Shown here: positions 33,001 to 45,457 of the stretch, one piece after another
Position numbering within the stretch: position 1 is the stretch's first letter
Layout: every line of letters begins with the position of its first letter
DNA from: Haberlea rhodopensis
Taxonomy: Eukaryota; Streptophyta; Magnoliopsida; Lamiales; Gesneriaceae
Assembly: GCA_907163345.1 (NCBI GenBank)
Contig: CAJQUN010000015.1
Location: 7,348,886-7,412,885, forward strand
Reading direction: 5' to 3'
DNA length: 64,000 nt
Notes under the pieces: model-generated
Databases searched by the model: none
The model's input: only the letters and a program-made list of their open reading frames with translations
What the model was told of the DNA's origin: nothing
Made by a program: the position numbers and the translations under genes

Positions 33001-34142
33001 ATACATATTTGAAGCAATATCCAAATTTCACGTCGCCCTCTCTCATACAGGGAATAAAGCGTGCGACCAAGCGAGAAGTAATATTGAGGAGAATTATATT
33101 AAGTTATCACCAAACTAACATAATTCTACAACTCAGGAACTCGCATATACCCCAAACTAGTGTGGTCGCATCAGACCAAGCATCTCTGATTCCTATATTA
33201 TGATAGAGCATGCTTGTCTCTTTCAATTATGTCTCTATGCTCATGACTATGTCAAAAACTAGTTTCGACTTAGTCGGCCGGCCTATGAGCCATAGAACAA
33301 AAATGATGCGTTACCAACTTGGTTCTTCCTCGGCCACTCATGCCAATCAGTTTGGTCTTGACAGCTTTCCCAGACATGCTCCGACAGACCGCATCAATCT
33401 TGGCCATTGGATACATGCTAAAGTAGCGTTATCAAGCTTACACCTTGTGACATGGTCCAGAGTCCCAAAGGGTATATTAGAACAAATAAAGCGCTCACAC
33501 AGTGACGAAGCAGCAATCCATTCTGTCACTCCACTATTGTGGTCGAACTTACTTAGCACATGTAGTATGTATACATGCTATGATGGAGCTCCCACTCAAC
33601 TTGGGTATGTCACGCTCTAAACATCATACGAATCTGAGTCCAATGGCTACAAAAAGCACATGACTTGCGCATTGCGAGATACCATCTACCAGCAATTCGC
33701 ATATTCGGCTATAAACAGACTTTTATGGAGGTTGGACGTACTCCATAATTGATCTAATCAGATCTCATCTTAGCCTCTTGCTAAGGCGACTATAATATTA
33801 TTATCACAACCTTCCTCGCTCTTCCAAGCGTGAAGGGATCATGTCATACATGATCTTCAAGTCTCATCCTGCTCGCTATCAAAGCGCCAGGGTGATTGCC
33901 CGTGTGAGTGGGCCAATCAAAGTCTGGTGACATTCACATATGAACACGGTACCTCAACAAACCAGTTGTTCATAACAATTGTTCTAACATGGAAAACAAA
34001 TCCTACAAAGCCCATAGGATTTTAACATGTAGCAGGAACAAATCTCCGCGCAAGGGCTTTGTCCATAGGTCAACGCTCATATCGCTAGTAGGAATATGCC
34101 TTAGAACCACTTTGGCTTGTGCAACATAATCTCGAATAAAGA
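33001..34142 (-). other. Long non-coding 3' region of element E
   Basis: No minus-strand pol motif was found here. A 136-codon plus-strand ORF (33210-33620) has no recognisable domain and is antisense to the element, so it is not called. Confidence 0.5.
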
Positions 34143-34662
34143 TACAACAATATCATCTACATGCGCAGAAACTCGCAATCCTTGTAGAGATCCTCTTAAC
34201 CAGATTGTATAACAATATCATCTACATGCGCAGAAACTCGCAATCCTTGTAGAGATCCTCTTAACCAGATTGTATAACAATATCGTCTACATGCGCAGAA
34301 GCTCGCAATCCTTGTAGATATCATCTTAACCAGATTGTATAACAATATCATCTACATGCGCAGAAACTCGCAATCCTTGTAGAGATCCTCTTAACCAGAT
34401 TGTATAACAATATCGTCTACATGCGCAGAAGCTCGCAATCCTTGTAGATATCATCTTAACCAGATTGTATAACAATATCATCTACATGCGCAGAAACTCG
34501 CAATCCTTGTAGAGATCCTCTTAACCAGATTGTATAACAATATCGTCTACATGCGCAGAAGCTCGCAATCCTTGTAGATATCATCTTAACCAGATTGTAT
34601 AACAATATCATCTACATGCGCAGAAACTCGCAATCCTTGTAGAGATCCTCTTAACCAGATTG
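34143..34662. repeat. 65-bp satellite, eight units, with an A-B dimer pattern
   Basis: Exactly 8 x 65 bp. Two variants differ at fixed sites: type A has ATCATCTAC, GAAACTC and AGAGATCCTC; type B has ATCGTCTAC, GAAGCTC and AGATATCATC. The order is A-A-B-A-B-A-B-A, so the array has grown by whole 130-bp dimers. Units are otherwise near identical, so the growth is recent. There is no CRISPR-like spacer. Confidence 0.95.
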
Positions 34663-34686
34663 TATCTTATATTATTGATGTGCAGA

Positions 34687-34956
34687 CTATAACTCTGCTT
34701 CTAAGGTAGATAGAGAGATACAAGGACTCTTCTTATCACTCCAAGTGATACTTGCGCCTTTCTCTATAAATGCATATCCCATAATGGATTTGCGCTCATC
34801 TCTATCAAGTGACCCATCAGCGTCACTATATCCATCAATTCTCAAATCATCTTCATGGTAACACAAAGAAAGATCATTTGACTGCCATCTAATAGGCAAC
34901 CTCAAAATAACTCTGATTTTACTCACCATCCAATTGTAAAGCACATGTGAATACAC
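34687..34956 (-). pseudogene. Element E RNase H remnant
   Basis: On the minus strand, 89 residues read DDLRIDGYSDADGSLDRDE, SIMGYAFIEKGASITW and CISLSTLEAEL. These are the three conserved blocks of Copia RNase H (GY.DADW..D, GY.F...GA.SW, LST.EAE). The Trp after DAD is replaced by Gly, and the flanks are out of frame or missing. The reverse transcriptase that should precede it (about 34957-35590) is not recognisable. Confidence 0.75.
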
Positions 34957-35589
34957 ACTATTGTGTACGTCAAACCCTCTACAGCGCTTGCATATGGAAC
35001 TTTATTCATACGTTTCATTCATTTTCTGTTTTATGACATAACTCTCTGCTCGTATAGCAGATACCCACTTGTTTTGCCTTTTGTGAAGTCACAGCCTCTC
35101 AATATTTGGCTGGCTCATCAAAATCTATAAAAGCACGCATGAAAAATTCTCACTCAATGATATATATCATTAGAGAATAATTTTGCCCTTGCTTTTCTAT
35201 ATTAAAGGATTATGAAAGACTTTCATCAGTGAAACACTCCCACTGAACTTGAGGTCGCTTTCATTTTCTCAATTACATTCAGACAAGGCCTTATAGCCTC
35301 ATCTAAGTTAGAGATTGGAGCGCCAACAACAGGGTTCATGTAACTCGTATAGTTCGATGCCCCTTGACTTCACTCACAAAATGCACATCTCGAACTCTAT
35401 TTCAGTCATTCCTCCATTGGAATGTTCACAGTATATTATAATATTTTCCAAAAAATAATTTTTTTTTTAAGCTCTTGGATCGAGCTTTTAGTGCTTGTAA
35501 AAAATACTGTGAACAAATCACATTGATTCCCAAAGGCACAGAACTTTCAAATAACATTTTCTGCAATGCCATTACTCAAAAAGGAATCG

Positions 35590-35930
35590 AAATGACTATT
35601 TAGAAAGCACATGGTTCCAAATGTAGGCAGCTGTCAAAGAACTCTTCTCCCCATAAGGATATTGGAAGATTCATCGCGCCATCATTTATCTGGTAATTTC
35701 CAGAAGTGTTTGATTTTGTCACTCTCTGCAACACCATTTCATTGCGAAGCATATGGAATCATTAACTATCTTGTAATTCTATTTCCTCATATATTTGTCT
35801 AAACTAATCAGACATATATTCTCGCTTTCTATCGGTACATAGAATTTTAAATTCTTATCTTTTTAATTCTCAACCGTTGCCAAGAATCGCTTGACATATT
35901 CAAACATTTCTAGCCGATGAGATAAGAGGT
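35590..35930 (-). pseudogene. Element E integrase remnant
   Basis: Minus-strand pieces in broken frame resemble the Copia integrase core: EMFEYVKRFLATVEN (the stretch before the second catalytic Asp), an RNQTLLEI-like piece, and a TAAYIWNHVLSK-like piece. Several stops interrupt it, and the SDRGGEY block itself is not intact. Confidence 0.55.
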
Positions 35931-36564
35931 ATACCGATCTATAGCGCAAGTAAAATGAGCAATAGAATGTCTTGTGATGTGCCCTCAAACTCATGTGTTC
36001 CCAAATGTCTAGTGTGATAACTAAAGGGGTAACATCCATTTATGCCTTTCAAATAGGCATATATGATTCGCACACTGAGAGGGTGACTTTAGCGAGATTG
36101 CCCATAACTTTCTCGAACTAACCTTGTCATCCTCTTTTGAGCGATATGTCCAATAGATCATGCAATATAACAGAATCAGAAACTATATCAATAACGTATG
36201 AACCACAATCATCGGATAATTTAAACATAAATAATCCATTATTGATATAACCAAACCACGAAGGTCTTTGCTAGGAAAAATAGACAAATCGTTTGCTCAA
36301 ACAAAACTGAAAAACCAAGTCCTAATAAACAAAGTAACTAAGAGTAAATTACATCAAATGCAAAGTAATGAGAAGGTACAAAACCGACTCCAAAACTTCC
36401 CATGTGCGCCATCTTTTGTAATAAAAATAGTGGCTGCATACTAGCATTTTATAGTAATCTACTAATCATACTCAATCCTTCATCACATGTTTTATTGCTC
36501 AAGTATCTACAATCCAACCAAGGAGAGATTTAGCAAAAAAAATATTCCGTACTATCAAAAAGCA

Positions 36565-37473
36565 CTAGGAGAGTAAGAAGCGTGTTACCTTCTTTGGCTC
36601 AGTGCAATCACGAGCAAAGTGACCCATCTTGTCACAGTTGTAACACTTTACTTTGTTTATGTCCATCGCTCCACCCATTTTGCCTTGGTGACACAGTTTT
36701 GTCTTGCCACTCAGTGGGGTTAGGGCTTGATTCTTGTTATTACCCAGTCTTGCACCCATTTGCTTGTTCCAACGTCCACCCTTTTTTGGGGTTTTCATTG
36801 ACTAGCACGTGCGACTAGAGCAGCCGTTTGTTCACGTTCAGATTCTCTTCTGTCAGCCTCAACTTTCAAATGATTGGCGACACTATCGAACGTTTTAATC
36901 TGCTCGTTGTGGGTCAAAACAAGTTTAGCATTTCCCCGAGTCTGCTCAGGTAGCGACCTAAGGATTGACAAGACTTGTTGTTCATCTGTGAGCTCAGTTC
37001 CAGCATTCTGAAGCTCTCGAATCATATCCTTCATCACATCAAGATGTTGGCTCATCGAGTGCCTAGGGTCAAGTATATATTGATTAAATTTGAGGGTGAG
37101 ACCTTAATCTTGTAGCCGGAGTGCTATGGTACATGACCTTCAGAACTTCCCATAGCTCTTTAGCAGTGGGATGCTTCTCAAACTTTCTGATCAGATTATC
37201 GTGCATGCAGCTTAGCATAGTAAAGCGCGCACTTTTATTCCGATCCACCCATTTATTGTACGCGTCCATATCGCGACGATATTGGGTAGTCGGTCCATTT
37301 TCTGGCTCAGTTGGTTTAGGCATATCATTAGTGAGATGATCAAGCAACTTTTCTTTGTAAGTAAAAACTGAAAATTTTCTATACCACATTGCATAGTTTT
37401 GGCCATCAAGTTTGCCACTACCATGAAGATCAGAAAATACTATTTGGATTTCTATCACTGTTTGCACAATCAA
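36565..37473 (-). pseudogene. gag: Element E gag, broken in two places
   Basis: Three overlapping frames read 37473-37084 (GKLDGQNYAMWYRKF, KELWEVLKVMYHS), 37055-36795 (SQHLDVMKDMIRELQNAG, LRSLPEQTRGNAKLVL) and 36798-36565. The last carries the zinc knuckle CYNCDKMGHFARDC near 36640. These are the expected blocks of a Copia Gag in order. One base appears to be missing near 37105, and a second frame change occurs near 36797. No protease follows in an open frame. Confidence 0.8.
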
Positions 37474-39029
37474 ATAAGGTACTTGTTCAACAACAATTTT
37501 ATTTCAGATCCAAGTAATTTCTATTATTCTCTTTAATTCATTGGAATCGAAAATTTCACACTCAGCTAGTAATCATCTCCCTCTGAATTAAAGATCCTAA
37601 TAAAAAGTTACCAATCTCGAAATAAAATGGTCCATAATGTCATGCATGATGTAACAAATTCAATATCATAAATTGCATGTCAAAATAAACGCAATATATA
37701 TGACATCATAATCAAATTCTGGAGACATTAATATAAGTCAGACAAAATGTCATAAATTGCATACTTAAATAAATGCAATACTCATATACGACATGTAATA
37801 ATCAAATATAAATTCATGAATTGTGTAACACAATCAATCTTGCATGACATACAATAATCTAATAAATTGCGTAACGAAATATCATAACTTGCATTATCAT
37901 ATATCATGCATTATTTCTTAAGCCACTACAATTTTCAACTAAACATATGATTTAAAAATATTCCAGGCTCAAGAAATTTAAATATGCAATTTATTACTAA
38001 TTTCTTATGTCATTTTATTGTCCAAACATATTTTGTAAAATGACTACTAGAAAACACATTATCATATTGTGTTTAGCCACACAATCACAATTATAATGAC
38101 CCATTAAAATTTCAATAGACCTAAATTCAAATATTCAAGTCCAATATTTTATTTAACCCAACATAACCAAGTCATGGGTCCAATAAAGTTAATTAATTAT
38201 AGGTCCGGCCTAACAAAATTTAATTAACTCAAATAATTACATGTTGGGCGCAAAGTAAAATTAATTTTATTTTTCCGGCCCGAAACAATAAAGGCCATAG
38301 GAACGTTTTTAGGTTTAGAGATATAATAACCCGTTAAATACTCAGGGCTGCAATTTAATTACACTCATTTACGTATCCTTGCCCTCAACAAAAAAATACG
38401 ATTAAAGGGGCCTTATTAGCCTATTAGCAATGATCAAAGGCTATTTGGATCGATAAATCAAGGGACGCAAATCAGCCTATCAATTTAATTGATATCGTCA
38501 CCAATTCGTGCAATCAGCAGCGGCACTACGCCGCACGATTGCATCGCGGTCTCATCCAGTGCCGCCTTTCAAAGTCGCCGAAACTCATCAGCTGCCCATC
38601 CTTATCGGCGCTCATGGCAACGAAAAAAAATGCCTTTTGACGCTGCTGTCGCACCATGGTGCAGCAGCACCTCCTCGCCTCAATTGTGCGCGAGAAACCT
38701 TCTTCGGTGATTTCACCACATGGAGCCGCGCTTAGATCGATAAGTTTGGATGCAGTTTGAGACAGAAAGGTTGTCGCAGCCTCACGAATGGCTGCATTCT
38801 TTGGCGTTAAGGAGCGAGAAGCTATGCCGTTCTCAGGCGCTTCTTTTACGTTTACCCAGCATCATTTTTTCTTTTTCAAATTGTAAAAAAAATGATCGTA
38901 CATGGCAACACTTCAAGTTTGCAGAGGACGCCTCTTTAATTTACGTTCAAAATATATTTAGATAAATTGTCACGCAAATTAAACAGTAGAATATCATAAA
39001 TCAATTTCGGCGAGATCGAGCTTTTGATG
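37474..39029 (-). other. Long 5' leader of element E
   Basis: About 1.55 kb between primer site and gag. The part next to the primer (38489-38735) is GC-rich and the rest strongly AT-rich. No ORF of note. Confidence 0.5.
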
Positions 39030-39041
39030 GCTCTGATACCA
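39030..39041 (-). promoter_or_regulatory. Primer-binding site for tRNA-iMet (element E)
   Basis: GCTCTGATACCA on the plus strand is TGGTATCAGAGC on the minus strand. It lies one base from the right LTR. Confidence 0.9.
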
Positions 39042-39042
39042 C

Positions 39043-39495
39043 TGTTGGAAAATCTGGCATAAAATAGTCGGGTATTCGATATACCTGATTATGCCTGTTT
39101 GCAGCGGAAGTCTGATTTTCCCGGATTATCAAGCCCGTCTACAAGCCTCCTAGATCTTGAATCCTCGTTGGTATTCGATAGATTACTACTAGAGTAATCT
39201 ACCTTTTAATACACACCTTAAGCCCTTGGAGTTCGTTGGTGATTCTCCAAGAGGAACGAACTATGTTGTGAGAACGAGAGTATTGTCATGTTGTTGGTGT
39301 TTTTGTGAGTGGAGGCAAATGCACCTACTTATAAGGCTCAAACCCTAGCCCTAGGTCAGACCTGCCTTAACTGGGTTGACGGCTAGGGTTTGCCTTATGT
39401 CAAATATGAATGTCTACTGGGCCTTGGACCACAAGCTCATCCCAATGAATGTATATTGGGCCTTGGGCCATAAGCCCACCCCATATACATTTACA
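39043..39495 (-). repeat. 5' LTR of element E (453 bp)
   Basis: It matches 32541-32990. It has TTTGCAGCGGAAG where the other copy has a 3-base deletion. It ends ATTTACA, followed by the target duplication AATCT. Confidence 0.9.
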
Positions 39496-39580
39496 AATCT
39501 AATCATTTGAAATTCATGAATTTAAAATGAAATGTAAATGGTTGTCATTTCAAATCCTCTCAAAATTCATGGATTTGAAA

Positions 39581-39634
39581 TTTATTATTATTATTATTAT
39601 TATCATTATATATATGTGTGTGTGTGTGTGTGTT
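39581..39634. repeat. ATT/TG microsatellites
   Basis: An (ATT)n run is followed by ATCATTATATATA and then a (TG)n run. Confidence 0.9.
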
Positions 39635-39649
39635 TAGTATTAATTGATC

Positions 39650-39875
39650 GCAAAAAGGTGTAGTTTAGTTGGCAAATGGTTGTCAACAAATGCTCATGGT
39701 ACAGAGTTCAAAACACGAACTATGCACTTGTACAAAATAATTATGAAAAATAATATATTATTTTCATACAAAAAGAGTGTAAAATTTACCCAGTTTAATA
39801 TAAATTATACATATTTAAATAATGTTTATTTTTTTATGCTCAGCCACCTAGTTTGACATTCGTGGCTACGCCCCT
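39650..39875 (+). mobile_element. Possible tRNA-derived SINE remnant
   Basis: TAGTTTAGTTGG followed 40 bases later by AGAGTTCAAAAC resembles the A and B boxes of tRNA-derived SINEs. The tail GTGGCTACGCCCCTG is a phrase seen in plant repeats. No clear target duplication or poly-A tail, so this is tentative. Confidence 0.3.
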
Positions 39876-40179
39876 GCTTGAAATCTCCAATAACCAAGCT
39901 TTTGTTCTTATTTTTAAATAATATTTGTTTTAAATTTATCTCATTTATACTTCCATCCTCAATATTTGAGCTGGTGGCAATTTATCCTATCTTGTATTGA
40001 TAATATGCATCATCATGTAGTTTGTAAATAAACATTTTATCTGTGATGCATGAAAATAAATTATGTGAATTATTGAAATGAATAAGGTAATTATGAATTT
40101 GAATTAGTGAGATGATTATTGAGATTGACAATAATTATTGAATTGGGGTTAAAATCATAATGTGGATCAATGTCTAGGT

Positions 40180-41607
40180 ATTAAAGTGCAAATGATAATG
40201 ATATTATCAACCTCTACACATACTTACACCTACAACACCTACGACATCCATTTAGTGAAGTATCAAGACTTGAGCTCATATATATACTTGATTATATACT
40301 TGATTTTGTGATCATGTGAGTGAAGGTTGAAGTATTGAAGGGAAATAGGTGTTGTATGTGTTGGATTTGTGTTCTTGTATGAAAAATCACGATTTTTGGT
40401 TGAAATAGGGCCTCGTGATCGATCGTGAGGCAGAGATGGAATTTCGTGACGATGAATAGTACCCATGATAGATCGCGAGTTAGGGTGCGATCGATCGTGG
40501 AAGGCTGAACTTTGGATCGCGGGCTGTAAATTTTGAAATTTTTTATTTTTGGGAATTTTGAGAATTGGTGTTTTATGAAATAATATTGGGTATTAGTCAT
40601 TTAATACTTGAATTATGACCACATTATTGAGCATGGGTGCTTAGAAAAGGAAGGCTTTATTTGGTATAAGTGATAATATTGTAATGATATGGAAATGTTG
40701 AATTTTATGTAGATCCTTCATGAACATCAGGACAAAGAAGATGATAGCTTGATCCTGATTCTAGACGATATGATGCGCAGAGACGTACGAGCATTGACGG
40801 TGATTGTGTATTTGTTGTTGTATAAGCGAATGTATTGAATTATTTAAGTGTTGTTATTATATCGAAGCGATGGAAATATAATATTTGTCGTTATCATATC
40901 GAAGCGATGGAAATATAATATGTGTCGCTATCATATGTAGCGATAGAAATATTATATGTGCCGCCGATGAGTATTATATATCCCTCTGATATTTTGAAGC
41001 GGTTAATATTATATATGCTACTGATATTTTGAAGCGATGAGTATTATATATGCCGCTGTTATAACGGAACGGGCAAAGTTATATTCTTTGTGGTTTCATC
41101 GAGTAATGACATGACATTTTGAAGAATTGTGGAATTGGGAGATTTGTGTTATATTCTAACAATGTGATTTTGAGTTGTGAAACATGAATAATCGAGGAGA
41201 ACATATTTAAATGCATTAAATGCACGGACTTTTTTCGCATTACTTTATCATGCAATTTGTTAAATAATCATTATTGATTATGAATGTTGTATTTATGCTT
41301 ATGTGGTGTGGGGTTATTCTTGTAGGGATTTAGGCAAGGATAGCTAATGATGAGAGTTCAGATTTTGAGCAAAGTGGTATAGAGCTATTGATGTAGAGGA
41401 ACACAAGAAGATCTGAACATTAGTTTTCGAACAAATAGTATGAAAATGTGTAGAACTACATTCATTTTGTTGAGAATGTAATAGTCATGTATATAAACTC
41501 TAGTAACTCCTATTAAATAAAACCGATTTAGACTCTATTATTACTATATTAAAGGAATTGAACTTTACCATTGTCTGAATGAGTATTTTAAGTAGTGAGG
41601 CCTTACA
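40180..41607 (+). repeat. Decayed chromovirus LTR
   Basis: The right end GAGGCCTTACA (41607) and the order of modules match the LTRs of A, C and F. These are palindromes (40416-40497), GAGACGTACGAGCAT (about 40780), AAGCGATGGAAATATAAT repeats (40850-41070) and acceptor-like TTCTTGTAG|G (41325). The splice-donor word is decayed (GATGCGC). The left end was not found, and no target duplication was seen. Confidence 0.6.
40416..40497. promoter_or_regulatory. Decayed palindrome cluster in the 40-kb LTR
   Basis: Cores at 40416 (TGATCGATCG), 40466 (TGATAGATCG) and 40488 (CGATCGATCG). Steps are 50 and 22 bp, matching the 49-50/22 rule. The lost bases are mainly CG to TG changes, as expected from methylation decay. 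Confidence 0.6.
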
Positions 41608-42168
41608 TTACCCCTATAATATCTATAATTGACATTTTACCCCCATGTAGTTTATAAATACTTAGTTTACCCCATATCGTTTTCATATATGCACTTTACC
41701 CCATATGATTTGTAAAACATAACATATACGGATAGAGTGTTATGCACATATTCACAAACTATAGAGGGTAAACTTCATATTTTCGCAAACTACATGGGAT
41801 TAAACTGCCTATTTTTAAACCAATGGAGTAAACTGCATATTTTTCAACCACAGAGGTGTAATCTATCTATTTGTAAAATCAAGAGAACTTCATTGCCAAT
41901 AACCCTCGATATTTCGTAAATTACAAACTTGGGTTGAATGGTGAAAAAGTAAAAGATGTCGGTTTAAACCAAGTTTAATAGAATGATAATAATGCAAAAT
42001 AAAGTAAATTTTATATCTTTAGCTGGAAATTGCAAATAATATTCTAATTTATTTAATTATTGTTGTAAACGTTTTCAAGAATAGAAGTCATCCCAAACTT
42101 ACAATAAAACTAATTAAAAGTTGATGGTAGTCCTATAAATTACATTAATAATGATTCAATTCATTAGT
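41608..42168. other. Intergenic, downstream of the pectinesterase gene
   Basis: Imperfect repeats of phrases like TTTACCCC, CATATTT and AAACTGCATATTT at 41620-41880. No gene seen. Confidence 0.5.
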
Positions 42169-44204
42169 TTACATGAAGGTGGGAACATATGGCACCCCAG
42201 ACTCCCTCACCCACAAATCATCTGTATACACTTTTCCTGCAACAAAGCTCCCAGCAATCTGTGGAGTAATCTTCTTGATACCCTTCCACTTAACCCGGTG
42301 AGAAAGATTCGACCCGGCTCCGAGGTTCTGGTACTCCCCGTAGTACAACGTATCCAGAGCATAAGTTCCAGCCCATGGAGACCACCCTTCCGGTGCAATG
42401 AACCCGTCGATGTTGGATTGCATGATAATGGTTCTGGAGAATTCCTTCCATGGACGCCCGAGGTATGCTTCCAATGCCGGCTTTGCGGCAGTGAAAGCAG
42501 GATCAGCAACGATGTCACAGCCTTGGAGAATGATGGCACCGACTCCACGGCGGTCCTTGCGGCCCTGTGCGGTGACCATGCATGCTTGGTTGTCCAGTGG
42601 CTTGCGGACAACGAGGCGGGTCTTCTGGAAGACGGCCAAGGCATCGCCGAAGACGAAGTCGATCGTGCCGGAGATGACACATTCGCGGTAGTACTGGCGG
42701 TATGCGTGGGAGTAGAGGGTATCTTGGTACCCGTCCATGTGGACGTTGTAGAAGATGGCCTTGTCGCCGGAGACACGGACAGCCACGGCCTGGTGCTTTT
42801 CAGGCCCGGCGGTGTTCTCGATTGCGATGTCCTTGGCGATGAAACCTTCTCCGTTCACGGCTGAAAGAGTAGGAGAAGAACGATAGGGTTAGGAGGTATT
42901 TCTTGAATCTTGATATTGTTACATTCTATATATGCTATAAAAATTTCTCACTTTTTTGTATGTGATTACTAATTTTGCTAAAAATTTCTCTAGAATATTT
43001 TATCAAGAAAAACTAAAATTCATTACCTTAATATAATTGATAAAATAAACTTCAAAATTTATATATTTAATATAATGGCTACTGAAGAACACATGAATAA
43101 ATTTAAAAACAACTTATGAAAAGGATCTGCAATTATCGATAAAAGTCATCTAGGGAAAAACAGGCATGCAGAGGTGTAGTGTTTGAACTCACCAAGAGTG
43201 GCAGAGTGGAAGGTTTGGGTACCATCGGCAAAGTTCTTGTTGCCGGTGATTCTAGTCTTGGCCGGCCCCTCTCCAATCAACACAACGTTGTTCACCTTCT
43301 TTGGGATTATAACGGTTTCCTTGTATAAACCAGCCTTCACAAAAATAACAAAAGTATTGTTATTCTTCTTCGGGATGGCATCAATGGCTGCCTTGATGGT
43401 CTTATACGGTGTGCTTCCATCTTGTGCCACAACCGCATTCGGCTTCAACGATATGGGCGTCACGGCGAGGAGCTTTCGTGCCTCGGGATTCACAAATGAT
43501 GGGATCGAGTCCTGGCTTGATCCTAGCAGCTTTCGGCTACTGCCTAAGCTTCCCAAGTTCAAACCGGACAAGATGGAGGAGAAATCAGTCACCATTGCGA
43601 GGCCATTGCTGGATAACTCAGCCGCAGTTTTCAACAGCTTCTTCATCTTCTCCGCGGTGTCTCCAGTGGTGTTCTCGAATCCATCAATGCAAGTCTCCTG
43701 GTATGTAATAGAGGCGCTAAGCCATGTTTTAACATCCTCAACATACTCATCCAAATTGCTGACATCGAATTCTCCGAACTTTTCGAACGATCTTTTGAGG
43801 TCGTCGACGGAGGTGTGGAGCAAGTCTTGGCAAGTATCCAAGGCCCCTTTGGTTCTCTCATCAGCGTCGGCAGATTTAAGCAGAGTTGAGTTCTGGATTA
43901 CTTCTCCGATGTTCTTAACAGCGTAGTTGAATGCCAACTTGATCAGCTCCTTAGGGTCGGTGGTGTTCGCATCAGAAAGAGATTGTTCACAAGTTTCTTT
44001 GTAATCTGTGGGGGAGCAAATGGCTTGCACCGCCTTAGTGGAGGCGCTGATGGCGGGGGCACTGTTGGTCGATGGGGCAGCGCCGCTATCTCCGTCTTTC
44101 TTGGAGACACCCACTGTGACAGCAACCACGGCCGCCACCAAGAGGATGGAGGCGAGACCCGCAATGGCCACCTTCTTCTTCTTGCTTCCCAAATCGTACC
44201 CCAT
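42169..44204 (-). CDS. Pectinesterase with N-terminal inhibitor domain (PMEI-PME)
   Basis: Two exons, 44204-43193 and 42860-42169, joined by a GT-AG intron (42861-43192; donor TTG|GTGAGT, acceptor CTTTCAG). They encode 567 residues, the normal length of a type-I plant pectin methylesterase. The N-terminus has a signal anchor (VAIAGLASILLVAAVVAVTV). A PMEI domain follows with its four cysteines (CSPTDYKETC, DTCQDLL, ETCIDGF), then two RKLL processing motifs. The catalytic domain shows GLYKE, QAVAV, YQDTLY, IDFVFG and YLGRPWKEFSR, so the Gln, two Asp and Arg of the active site are present. It de-esterifies cell-wall homogalacturonan after cleavage at RKLL. The QACMVTAQGR wording recalls pollen-type members, but tissue is inference. 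The gene appears intact. Confidence 0.95.
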
Positions 44205-44400
44205 TTTAATTTTTCTATATATATATATATATATGTCTTTTTTTTTGTGTGTTTATATAATTTCTCTAATTTTTTTTTTTAATGTTTTCAGAGCTCTGGA
44301 GGGGGTTGTAGCGTTATCCTTGATTCCCCTTGGAACTCTGAGGGATGGAATATAATGAGAGAATTTTATACGGGTATTTATAGTTAAGGAGGCAATGTTC
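44205..44400 (-). promoter_or_regulatory. Promoter and 5' leader of the pectinesterase gene
   Basis: On the minus strand CTATAAATAC (plus-strand TATTTATA at 44375-44382) is a TATA box about 175 bases upstream of the ATG. The leader contains a (TA)n run (44215-44236) and a T-rich stretch close to the start codon. Confidence 0.6.
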
Positions 44401-45457
44401 AAGACCGTTGTTTCAGTTAGGAAATTTGAGGTCTTAATTTTTGTGAAATTAGAAAAGCCTTTGAAAATGGAAGGCTATTCGAATTACAGGGAAAGAAATG
44501 CGGCGACCATTCATGCAAAATAAATTAATTGAACTGAATATTTTTTACCTTTGATTTTGAGTTTAATTAGTTTTGAAGGTTTAAAAACAGCATCAACGAC
44601 AGTTTCCCGACATTTTATTTTGTTCGCTAGGGGAAAATACTTTTATGGACCCAGTTTGAAACCTACTTATACACCAATCCAATCTACTTATACATCAATC
44701 CAATATGATTGGTCTAAAATAGTTGATATATTATTTTTTATGTATTTTTATTTAAAAGATAAGTTTTTAATATTAAATTAGTATATAAATGATATCTAAA
44801 CCGGATACATACACGTATTTCGCGAATGGGTTAAATATCATTATGGGGCAAAGTTCATCTCATACAATTAAATTGTGGGTTTATGTAAAATGTACGAGAG
44901 ACAATGTATATCACATCATACCACGGACGGAGCTAAACAATTATTCCGGGAGCAACTTTTTTTTAGTCAAGTAATTAACCATTAAAAAGTTTTAAAATAA
45001 AATATAAATACATTGTTTTCACAATTATTTACAACATAATATGAATAATATTTATTATATTTAATATATATCTATGAGAAAAATATATTCTGAAAATACT
45101 ATTAATGTAGTACGATGAAAATTTAAACAATAGAAAATGTAATTCAAAATAAATTATTTAAAAATTAGAAGAAACTAGATACCGAAATTGATAATATTTC
45201 GTTTATAACAGGTTCCAAAACCAGCAATATTTTCGGAACTGCCGGTGCCATTAGGTAGAAATGTTTTCGAACAAGTCAACCAAAAAAACATGAAATCGCT
45301 CAAGTCCATTCGATTGTGAAATGACCATAATGGACATTAAATAGACACCACGTCATCTGCGATTTGAAGGTATTCTTAAAAAAAAAATTCATTATCTTCC
45401 AATGTATTCTTCGCACCCTTATCTTCTCTTATTCAAAAATAGGATTCGAGGATCATC
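44401..45457. other. Intergenic, nothing recognised
   Basis: AT-rich, with only short ORFs that lack domains. It includes the upstream region of the pectinesterase gene. Confidence 0.5.

Larger units (their letters stand above)
32541..39495 (-). mobile_element. Element E: Copia-type retrotransposon, structurally complete but coding-dead
   Basis: LTRs at 32541-32990 and 39043-39495 are flanked by AATCT at 32536-32540 and 39496-39500. The minus-strand orientation follows from the tRNA-Met primer site next to the right LTR and the purine tract next to the left one. By eye the LTRs differ by five substitutions and a 3-base indel over 450 bp, so insertion was fairly recent. In contrast, gag is frame-broken, integrase is a remnant, RNase H is partial and no reverse transcriptase was found. 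It was probably moved by enzymes of another copy. It carries a 65-bp satellite array between RNase H and the 3' LTR. Confidence 0.9.

Noticed and set aside
33210..33620. 136-codon plus-strand ORF as an envelope-like or host gene
   Set aside because: It is antisense to element E, lacks any recognised domain and has no matching features around it.
34143..34662. CRISPR-like array
   Set aside because: Units are contiguous 65-bp repeats without unique spacers, in a plant Copia element.
42151..44355. Long plus-strand ORFs over the pectinesterase gene
   Set aside because: They are shadows of the minus-strand exons, which carry all the family motifs.
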